Below, in pieces: positions 27,401 to 39,400 of a stretch of 64,000 nucleotides of DNA; position 1 is the first letter of the stretch; each line of letters begins with the position of its first letter. Below the pieces are notes generated by a model. The model made no database searches and was not told the origin of the DNA. It saw nothing but the letters and a program-made list of their open reading frames with translations. The DNA is from Temnopleurus reevesii. Its lineage: Eukaryota > Echinodermata > Echinoidea > Temnopleuroida > Temnopleuridae. The stretch lies in the NCBI GenBank assembly GCA_036244855.1, contig BQKZ01001874.1, positions 1 to 64,000 on the forward strand. Direction: 5' to 3'. Made by a program: the position numbers and the translations under genes.

Positions 27401-30400
27401 GAAGGGCAGACATTGCACTCAGAATTGCTCAATGACTTAGTAGAGCTTTATTTTCAGTCCCACTGGAGGAAAACTAAACCAGTATGTTTATAATAATTAT
27501 TTTGGTCACATTCACAATAGTGATGTTGAATATTCAAGGATTGAATTGGTTTTGCGTTTAGGCCAGTATGTAGAGTATACACACATTTAGGTTTTTGTGT
27601 CATTTGAGGATGTATGTTTTTTTTGTGAGTGTTTTATCAGTTCCAGCATTTTCCAATGTAAGTGGTTACACATCCCTGAATATCCAGCGTGTAACTGAAG
27701 AATTTCAATTGAAAACTCTCTAATAAATACAAAATACTATCTAACCGAGGACGTACCCGCTATCCTTCTTTGAATGCAATTTTAAAGGCTCAGTGTTACA
27801 TGCCTATTCCAGGACAGTCCTCGATCGCAGATAAGTCCATGGTCAGATGGTAATTTTTGTACCTGTGGTCCTCTTGTTTACACTATAAACATATGCATGT
27901 ACAAACACAAAAGAAAAGGCTTCTATCAGGTATGGTCAAATATAAAGATTAATGAATAGGATTAGATTATGAAAAGTATGGGCTTTGGCCAAAATCATAT
28001 AGTTTTATGCAAATTAATTAGATGAATTTGAGGGAGCAGAACATTCATATCATGTATTGTTTAGAAAATCCCTTATTTCACCTTCTCCAAAATGAGATTA
28101 GGGAGGATATTCATAATGTAAACGCAATGATACATTTGATATATGGTTTACCCATGATCCTTCTGATGAAATAAGAGAGGCGTCACATCTCTTGTTGAGT
28201 GAAAGCACTGACATGACCCCTTTCTATTCAGAGGGCTGCCAGGTCCCAAATATCATGATGTCATGCCTTGCTTTGATTTATAACCCAGGACAAAAATCCA
28301 GATCTGAGTGCCTCTTGCAGAAGATTACATTAACAAGTACAGCATTATTCCTCTATTTTGTACTACATTTTCAGCGAAAGATTTAAAGATAAGTTTTCAA
28401 TTGAAAATTTGTCAATTGAATTGGGGGGGGGGGGGGGGATATGCATAAAGAAACAAAAATTGATTAATTAAAGAATTTATGTTTATTGGGCAGGTATGCG
28501 ACTTACTATTATTGGAAACTCGGTATAAAGAGATCTGATGCAACGAAATATCTGATATAAAGAGGTTTAAAATCTGTCCCAGCTCTTGATAACTTATAGT
28601 TTTTTTAACACTGCTATAGAGAGATTACTGCTGTAACAAGGTATTTTTGATGGTCCCAAGCACCTCATTATACTGTGTTTCCACTGTAGTCAATATTTCG
28701 TCCATGTTTTAAAAAAAAAATTCTATTTACAATGACCCACCAAATCACATTCACTTTTTTTGGCTCACATCTTTTAGACGTTTATGTTTCCTTTATAATA
28801 TATTAGTTACAGCTTCCAAGATTTTAAGTCATGGTACATGTGATGTATACATGTAAATACTCATTACATGAAATCTCGCTATGCAACGTACATGCACAAA
28901 TCAATTGTTTTTCTGAAATGTGGTTTGTGTTTAGAGAGATTTTGTGTTTCAATGTTTGTTTCAATGTGATCTTGTGTAGGCTGCGACACATTCAATAATG
29001 CAAATTACAGCTGGCATGAGCCAAAATGTCAGCGAGAATAGAGACGAGAATAGAGAAGGTGTCGGTGCCTTGTTATTGATGAGGCAGAGCAAGAGGGCTA
29101 TGCAGGTCACATGCATTTGGACAATCAATGCAGCAGTCAATATGCAACAAGCTTATTCATTTTGGAGATGAAGAGAGAATGGAGGAGGTGATGGAACCCA
29201 TTCTGTTCTCATTAAAAAGTTGTCCGTCTTTCTGCCTCCCTATTACATATATGCATAGGTCAAACCCAAAATGGATTGTAGAGAAATCTGATGAGCAAAC
29301 TGAAGAATAAAGCAAAATTGGACAATATATTCAGAAGTTATGAATTTTTGATATTCTCAGGGACCTCATGATCCCTCCTACTGATGGGGATTCCTGCATT
29401 TGGCAATTTTGACAGAATCTGCAACATCTGCAGGGCCCCGTAAGATAAAGGTTTGTGATTAATTGCTAATCTGATAGCAATTGATATCAATTGCAAGTCT
29501 ATTGCAAATCATGTACGAAAGTTTGCAATTGATCGCAAAATCAAATTGCGATTAATCGCAAAGCTTTATGTTACGGGGCCCAGGTCGGACAACTCCTCAT
29601 TCGTTCTGTTTACCAAATTTCATATTTTCTTTTTCCCCCAGAAAATTCAGTAGAACATTCCAGGGTTTGATTCTCTTTCAAGTGTGATATACTATTCTGA
29701 TCATAATGGGTTCTATCATTATCAAACAAACTCCATATCATGAAAAGCGCAAATAATCTAGTACTATTTATGGTTTTAAACTGCAAAGTTGTTGTCTGGA
29801 GGATTTGCATGTACATGTAGGCCTACATGTATACTTTTTATAAGAGAGAAAAAAATGAAATTGATTAAGTCTATCAACTTTATACTCTTGCCCATAGACT
29901 TGCATACATTTACAGCGATCTTTCAAACGTGAAAATGATACCCGGCTAATATGGAATATGTCTGAATTTCAGTGATTTTTCAAAAGAAATATTTTCTTAT
30001 TTTAGGATAAATTTCCCTTGACTTTTGCAATGAAAGTCCATGAAATTCAATAGGGAAGCTACATTTGTTAAGAGGTGTTTGCCTCTGAAAATTTCAGGGG
30101 ATTAAAAGATTCACTCAATGTCATTTTCAAATTATAGTATTAAAATTTCCCTTTACATGTAATATTGAACTCTCAAGATCTATTCAAATCAATGGGGAGA
30201 CATTTTATTAAGCTTACCATTTTTTTGTTTCCATGACAGCCAATGATACACACATATGGTTAAGTCTGGGAATGTGTACTACACTGCGACAGAAAAAAAT
30301 ATTTAAAGAAGTAGCTAATACTTCCGAATTCATGCAGATCCTAACATATGAGTTACATTTGATGCATTGGCCTGAAATGAATGCCTTTACATATCTACTC

Positions 30401-33400
30401 TGTATATGTCTGTCTGTCTGTATCTCTCTCTTTCTCTCACTCTCTCTCTTCCTCTATCTTTCTCTGTTTCTTTCTGTATGAATAACAAGTGATACGAATC
30501 CTGTCATCAAACAAACTTGTTGCACAATAGCTAGTACTTCATATCCGTTTTTGTTGTTGTTTTGCAATTGGCACGCATCCATTGACTGGATGTGCTTATT
30601 TTCCGGAAGTGAACTGCAATCTGTTGACTCCCCTCCTTTCCTGTTCAGGCTTATCCCTATTCCGTAACTTCTGGTTAAATAGTGCACTGGGTACATTAAG
30701 CCTGGGATTAGGAGTCATTAATGTTAGTGGAAATTTTGTGGAAAAAATAATGCAGTAATCTCTCTATTGCATCTATTGATTTGAACTTGTCCAATATGCA
30801 CTGTATGGAAATTTTAAAGCTGTGATTAAAAGTGCAAAGAAAAGCAATGTAATTTAACCATTAGACGAAACGTTATTCTATGTTCTACGTTTGCACATAT
30901 CATGAGACAACTGATCAACTCTCTTCAATTACCATTTGACATGTTCTTAAAGATATGCTTTGTCATTCTATTTATTTATAAATTCAAATTCTGATCACCC
31001 TATCCATGTTTACACCTACACATGTATTCCAAAACTTAAAGTTTCACTAACTATGATCATAAAAATTAATACTCTTAACTACATCAAAACTTTGATAGGG
31101 TTCACAATTACATCCAATATCTTAGACCGATAAACCAGTTTTGGGAGAGATGGCGCTTCAGATATATAATTACTTAGTGAGCTGCATTAAAAATATTACA
31201 ATAATGCAGTTTTTCAATGGCAAGTTAGAGCATGTTCATAGTTTATTTGAATAAAATCGATTGAGAAATGGCTTAATTATCGCAAAATGAAAAATGACGA
31301 CAGCATTACCCTCCTCAATACAATGTGCTTCACGTACGAAAAGAATGCGAACCCACACACCGCAGACAATATCACCGATCAGTCCGCCCATTCTGTGCGG
31401 GTGGTCCGCTGTGCGAATCATTTATCGCAACGCATAAGAATTACGGATGATTGGCATGTTCGAAGTAACATACTCCAGAACGTGCGAAAATCTTCTCCTA
31501 ATTCCATACACAGGTATATTTAGGCATGTAAAACAACTTGTGAATACATCAGCTCGTTTCACATCACTTTCTGCATCCCGAACATTTCAAATCTAAACCT
31601 TGAACTTATTGAAACTACAAGTTGGTAAAACTGCGATGGAAAAATAGAGGGGGCATTGCACCAACGACTTGCTGATAAGTTGCTTCCATGCACGAAAATT
31701 GAAATGTATGCTGTATGATATTAAATACAAGATCTTATTTCTTGTGTGCAGTACACATTCATGTGTATGGTGAACATGCAGCCCATAAGATGTCACTCAA
31801 AATTCAAAGCAAGTCGTTTATATCAAAACTTTGTTCATACCCGACTCTTTCGGGAGGGGGGGGGGGGCATTTCTATGACCTTGGCAAAACTTAAAAAAAA
31901 AACAACCGTATAATTTGGTCTTGATTTCGTAACTTGAAGGATTTGTCATGATTCTTAAACTATGTAGCATCTACCCTGAACAAAAGTTGAAATTTAATTC
32001 CAAAGGGACATTCATAGTTTTACGAAACCATAAGTTTTTTGGCTCTCGGTGTTAATCATATACATGTATATTAACTTAATAATGTATAATCTTCAGGTAA
32101 TAAAATATATTGATAAGCACTTCAAATGAGAAGCGTAAATTAACTTTTATATAAGCTTCCAAATTTGTCCATATTTCTCTTCTCTCTCCTGCCAAGGACA
32201 GGATTTCTTTATTGCTCATTTCACTGAATTATTAACCTCATAGATCTGTGAAGGTGACGTAGTAAGTGATGATCTTCACTTCAAGAGACACCTGCTTATG
32301 GTCATCTTTCTTATTAAGCATCTTACTCCCTCACAGGATTCATGGGGTGTTTCATTTATGATTGATGGTCAACCCCTCATGAAATCTTGTCTTGCAGCTC
32401 AATGATTCTACCATATATGATGCATTTTATCAGTCTCATTGTTTATCAGTTATCACCTTCGTTTTTCAGCCTAATGGTCTCTCATCTGATTTTGATACAA
32501 TGCATATAGTGCAATGTTTAGAATTATTTCTAAAATAGTGTGCAAGTTAAAAAATATGGTAAATTATTATTAGGAATGAAATCTTAGGAATGAATAAAGT
32601 TCAGACAGTGTACAGAATGTTAGAGCTCTGAGTTATTAAACAAGGACTCTGAATATGCTTATTTTTCAGATTATTTTTAAAGAAAATAATTTTTTGATCC
32701 ACTTATAAATCTTTTCCTTATATTTGCAGTGCTCTTTTACTAATTATTTTTTATTTCTTTTTAATTTTTTTTCATAGATACCGTATCCAGGAGCTCTTGA
32801 AGCACGAGTTCTTTGAGGATACAGCATTCCGAGTGGACATTGTCCATGATGACAACAAAGACCAGATACAACTCCAGCTGCGTGTTGAAGACCCTAAGAA
32901 AAGGAGAGAGAGGCACAGGGATAATGAGGCTTTACAGTTTGAAATCGATCTGCAAAAAGATGAACCAGACCAAGTTGCAAAGGAAATGGTAATTGATTCA
33001 ACATTTACTCTCCCTTCCTCATTTTTTTTTTTTTTACATAACTTAATGAAACAAATGAGATTTGATTTCTAATTATTGATTGACTATTTGCAAATACGTG
33101 TTGACAACTTGTTAATTTTGATAAGAATTTTTTTGATAATAAATAATTGCTAAGTATAATTGGCCTATGTTATTCAATAGAAGTCGCTGTGGTTAATTTA
33201 ATTCTAATGCATCCGACTGCTTAATGCAAGTTTTTAAGTGTAATGTGATGTGATACCCTCATTATTTGAGATTTCTCCAACTTAGCCTAGATACCCTGTC
33301 ACTCTGTTGCAGTATTTATCATTCTGACCTAGATATGAGGAATCCAGAGAGACCTCCTTATTTCAAAAAGGGTTAACGTGATTGCAATATGATTGTACCT

Positions 33401-36400
33401 CAACTTCCACAGAGGTTGAAAATGTAGTCGAGCATCAAAGACTCACTTGTTTAGGCTTATTAAACCCTTCAGGATTGAAAGACTGGGGGTGGCTCAATGA
33501 CCCCCGAGACAGTTTGGTAATGGATTTCGCGCCAAAGTAAAAAAAATTAAAATTGACATACAATTCTAATTATTTAACTTGTGCACTAAATCAAACATTT
33601 GATTGTAAATTTTAGAAGAAGAGTCTACAGAATCAACAGTTTCATAACAGTAGCAGAAAAATTAGATAATCAGAACAAAAAAGCTTGAGTAGAATATATT
33701 ACTAATGAAAAAAATTATGAATGTTTAGATTTCTAGATAAATTGGTAATTGTTGACATTCATATAGGTGCACAATTAACCATTTATTGCTCTTAAATGAA
33801 ATTTTCCCTGAAAAATATTATTTCCTCAAAACCTAACTCAGATGCATTTGTCACTTTCACTGTTGATTTTTTCGTCATATCTGAATGAATAATAACAATG
33901 ATAATAATAGCAATATCTTAATAATTGATATGTGATTTCTTCATTTACATGTTTACATTAATAGGAACCTTTTGTAGATTTTGAAAATCATGAATTTATG
34001 ATATGATATTTGAAATGTTTTAGTCGTAGGATTTGTGAAATATTGTGAAATTCTATATTTGTCATTTTTAATGATAAAGAACTTTTTTTTACCATTGTTC
34101 ATATTTTAGGCCTTTGTAGTGTGTGGTTATTTTGCTTTCCTTTGGTTGCCCAATGACCTGCCCTTGATTAAACATTCTTGCGAGAGAAATAAAGATGAGT
34201 AAGTTGGTTGTGGTACTTGCCAGTTGTAAAAGGTCATTTGTCGGTCAGTACTATCCCAGTTGCAGGTCAGTAGATGTTTGCCTAGAAATAAAACCCTAGA
34301 GAAGAAAGAAATGGGAGCACCTCAAGAGGTGAAGTTCAAAAGAGGGAGTGTTTGGATTATACAAAAAAAAAAGAACTAAAGGTGGCCCCTCTCTGGACTC
34401 TAATTCCTCACAAGCCGAAGTCTTCACAATGCAGCTGCTGCAAAACAAGAAAGTAGTTCGTCTGAGCATAAGTTGAAATGCAATGATTCTTAAAAGAGGA
34501 AAATAGTCTTAGTGTTGACTGGTTATTAACAATGATGATGGATGAAGTTGAAAGTCATTTTGTCCTCTATTCTTTAACTTTAGGAAATAGGAAGGATTGC
34601 ATTCTTGTGTCACTTCCTGGGATTTGAAATGGACATTTTCATCACCTTTCAGTACTAAAGCAATGACAGATAGGGAACCAAAATTGAGAATAATAGATGA
34701 GGATACACTTTAAACAGAGACTGTGAAAAGTGGTGAGGGATACTGAAGGAAGATTGTTAAAAGAATTACCAGTGGATCATCGTTGCCAGTATTTTCTTCA
34801 ATTATAAACTTTAAACTTCATTATTTTATGAGAAAGGCCACTTTCCAGATGGCAGCAATGAACACCTTTTATATTTCAGACCATTTCAAAAAGGGAAAAA
34901 AGCAAAGCAATTGGTTGGGCATCGACACCAGCAAAGTTGGAAAAGGCATCTAAGGTCGGGCTCTCAATTATGGTTTAATTTCTTTACTGATTTCTATGTG
35001 CGAGGGGACAAAATTTGCAAAATGAGAGCTTTATCTATTTGCATGAATCTTGCCCATATAACTTGAATCCGGAAACCATTTCGATCATCATTGTATTAAT
35101 CTTTAAGAAGACCTGTATTAAGCAACATGAATTACTTCTAATCTCTAGGAAAATGAGCTTGGAAGTATGAGACAAACTTTGATCCAGCATTCATATTAAT
35201 GACCTTGCAGTGGAAGTTTTTAATTAACAAATTTTTCCATCAAGATAAAAGTCTCTATGACAAGGTTGCCAAGTCAATCGTGATATATATCCACTAAGCC
35301 ATATACATTTATAAGGGAAGAGTGAAGAGTGCAAGTATTTCGTCAGTGATTTCACATACCATCATTACGTAGCAGGATCTTTGTACGAAACCTCTATAGA
35401 AATAATCACATTTAAAACAAGTATCTGTATGTTTTTCCGTCAAATCTCCTCTCCTGTTGAATACACTTGCTGGAAATACATAGATAATACTTGCTCTTAA
35501 GAATCATTCAAATGTCGTCTTAAAGGTAGAATACTTCTTTTGCAGCCTAAAATTTGACTTTCCAAGATTGTTATGTTATGTTGAAGAGTACTAAATGTTA
35601 GAACTTATCACCTAAAATTTGACTTTCCAAGATTGTTGTGTTATGTTGAAGAGTACTAAATGTTAGAACTTATCACCAATCAATTAAGCACAAAGATTGG
35701 TCATGATAGGCGCATTTATAGTTATTCCAATAATAATTCTACCATTCGGTCCTCAAATTAATGTTGTAAGCATAACCGTAATGTCTGCAAATGTAGTTTT
35801 CTACTTTTAAGACATACCTTCTGACTTCCTCTTTTAAGTAAATAAGTTTCTATTCTTTTTATCCCTCTGCGCCTAATACATGTAGTAGGTAACTAGAGAG
35901 CAGGTGTGTTTTATGCTATTATTGTTGTACATATTTAAATGGTATACACATTTTTTTTCGATTGAGCATCATTCTAATTTTTGCTTTTCTAGGTGATTAA
36001 ATTTTTTGAAGCTGGGCAGGCAGATTTAGATATGACTGATAATTTTGTGTGCTTTAAAAGACATTTGCTTGAAAGACTTAAAACTTTACTTTAAAAATAG
36101 CAGTAAAATATGGTTATTTTCATCATATATTCAGGTTAACTAGGGTTTGTATTTTTGTAGCTTAGCCATCATATATAGGATGGTGCCGAAGGCATTATGT
36201 TTTTGGGTTGTCCGTCTGTCTGTTTGTGCATCCATCCATCTGTCTGTCCAAAACTTATTACTGCGCTAACTACAGAACTGTTGGATTGATTTTGACCATA
36301 TGACAAGCATGTATAAACATGAGAGGATGAAGTGATGAGATTTTGGGATCCGAAATACATGTAGCTTGTTTCAATGATAACTTCAGAATGAGTGAATATC

Positions 36401-39400
36401 TTTCTTCCAAACGCGGCTCAATTATTTAAAGCTTGTGGGGATTAATTGATGAAATTTTAAGTTCAGGGGGTCAAAGGTCACAGTGCCCAAAAAATTGCAA
36501 AATCCACCTTCAATATTTCTGATTTCTAATGGTATGTTATAAGCATAATGTTTTTATGATCTAGGCATAAATGTTGACAGGGTGGTGTAGATGATTCATC
36601 TAGTTCATTTTATAGGCAGATTCGGATCAATTTTTTTCTTGTATGCCATTAATTTTTTTTTTTATTGCTGTCTTGCCTGAAATTGATTTTCTTTTAATTA
36701 TGGTAAAATATTTCCTCACTGCACAGGAATATTTTTCAAGAAGCTTGATGTGAAATTACAAATTGTTGATTTAAATTTTCCCCAAATACTCTACATATTT
36801 TGGGTAGATTGGCACTTGAATGAAGTCTGCAGATTTGAATGTCAAGGGAATTGTGATAAATTAATCTCCAACACAGGAAAAATATGAACTTTATTTTAAA
36901 AACATCTTAAAGAGTTATTTGAGTGTAGACATATCAAGTAGCCTATTAATAGAAATGGGGTCTATATATTAATGCGATAGACATATAAACCTGAACATGA
37001 AAAGGCAAGTAAATATATGCAATAGCTCAAATTTTTCCCCAAATATTTTGTTTATCTGTATAAATGTGCTTGCAACTTGACATGATGTGAAATTAATTTC
37101 CTGAGCTCAAATCCTTTATCTACTTAGATGTAAATTGAGAAATGATTTTTGCAATCACTAATCCATAGAGCCGTACATGATTCAAGCACCTCCCTTAAAT
37201 GTCAGGGAGGATGCTACTTTGAGAGAGAAAATGAATGAAAAAGAATCAGGAAAGCCAGAGGATGGCATTCATTATGCAGTAATCGTCTACACGGCTCCTC
37301 ACAATGATGACATTTTCCAGATATTCAATGTTTTCTAGGAGAGTGGGTTGAGAATGGGGACACAGGTATAAAAATTATCTTTGATGTTCTTCATTCATGC
37401 CCAAGCTTTATCATATTGCTCAATGATGATGTTCTCTGTATGTTACAACTTGCGAATGTCACTCAAAATGAGAGCTGAAAATAGACACCCTGCTCTGTGC
37501 AATAGAATGGACACATGATTATACACATTAAAAGAAGCCCAAAACACCCTGCATGTGAAAAGAATATCACCAAAAATAAAACAAAAAATAGATTTCTGTT
37601 TCATTTCTTCAGACTTTTAAAATTGTTTTTTGTTCCTTTTACTACTTGTTGAAATATGAAATATTGTGAATGCAACTCATACATTCAATGAAACAAAGAA
37701 TAGTGTCTTAATAGCAACAAATCTAACTAAAAAACTTTATTAAATTTGTTGATGATTTACGTAGCATTGAATTTTATGAGAGCTTGTGCCAAATCAATTA
37801 CTTTTCTATTAAAATAGGAAGAGAAGGATAAATGGTTGCACAATTATTAATTGGTGAGAAGATCTAATTTTAATTTGATTGATTGATAATGGCATTTTCC
37901 CAACTGTTGCAGAACTGACTAAAGAGAGTCTTCTTTATTTATGATTTCAAGTAGCCTAGTACATGTATATCCAGTGAAATTAAAAAAAGGGAGGAAATTT
38001 ATTTGACAGTGTACAGCTTCACTCAAGCTCGTAAGAATGCACCAGCCAATAAACGGTAATGAAATGTGGGTTTTGTAATTTGGTTATATTTAGATCTGTA
38101 GGCATTCTTATCTCTCACAGGAGAGTTGTTTTTATTTAGGTTTCTATTTTGAAATACTTGCTAACTTGATTACTTTATGAGGTTCACATTACATACACGT
38201 AGCAAAGAATAGAAATTATTTGCATATTAAAATTGCTATTGGGTATGTCTATCATGTTATGATTGGGGATATATAGGGGCTAAATCCACAGTATAATGTA
38301 TAAATTTAAGAATATTGATGATATTTATAGCATACATTCATTCAAGTACTCCCAAAACCAACACTTGTCTCCAGTTAAATTTAGACCTATAACAGGGATG
38401 GTTGATTTAATACCTCCAGTCTCTCTATGGTAGCATTGGCTGCGTGTCTTGCAGTACTCTTCAATTTCAAGTGCATGGAGACATTGAATCACCGTGTCGT
38501 GTTGAAACCATAGATGTCACTATATGTTTATTCTACCAATGACAGGGAAATGCTATTGCAAAGAATGAACACTATCCCAGGTTAAACAGGGGGGGGGGGG
38601 GGGGCTGTGGAAAAGCTAAGGAGTGAAGAAATAGGTAAAATGAGATAATTCATTCACATCCAAGAAAATGGAACAACACTATTTTTTTTTCTTTTGAAAA
38701 TTAGAAAGATGCATAGAAGGGCACCTACATGTAAGTCAGGCATAATAGATGGACATTTCAAATGGGTAACAATAGTTATGCACCTGAGGCAGTAAGATTA
38801 AGCCACTGAAGGAAATAAGTCCCTCATTACATTTCACATGTTAAATTGAACAAATTTATAGATAAGTCTGCCTATTAAGAAACATCCCTGCCTGTAGTAA
38901 GAAAATCACATTAGTGGGTAACACAAAGATAATCTGTGATTTTTATGTGGTTTATCTCCTCCATCATTTCTAATTTCCCTAAATAGCTTAAGTGGTGGGT
39001 GTGTGGCTTATTTATGCCATGTGAATGAATGTTCAGCGTGTAATCCTGTATGCTATTTGGTGGTAAAAGTCCCCACGCAGACTCCTTAAGGACACATTAA
39101 TCATGCATGTCACGAGACAAGTTATGTCTCTGAAATGAATAATGGAGTCCCTTTGCTGCATGAATTATTTTGTTTGATACAAGCATGGGATCCATTTTAA
39201 AGTGGCATTTGAATACATGTTTATTGACATTTCACACAAATGTGAAAATGATTCCTCTGGGCACACATTCGTGATTAAAATTTTGTTTCGTAGATCTAAG
39301 AATTCTTTTTATTATACCAATCCAAATTATGCTGTGATTATTTTCATTAATTTCTTGACCATGAAGTTGGAAAAATCTCCACTCATTATAATGCGCTGAG

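Larger units (their letters stand above)
14536..32777 (+). other. intron 5 (18.2 kb), interrupts the kinase domain
   Basis: The largest intron in the window, splitting the codon for Arg499. No exon or second gene could be supported on either strand. It contains G-runs at 17425-17440, 20801-20811, 28423-28438 and 31856-31867. It also holds inverted-repeat elements at 20587-20725, 26623-26848 and 29433-29581, a TATATA run at 21512-21535, a TATATAGCGC repeat near 24325-24403, a pyrimidine tract near 30408-30478, and a CpG-richer block at about 31290-31510. The acceptor is TTTTTCATAG at 32777. Confidence 0.85.
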
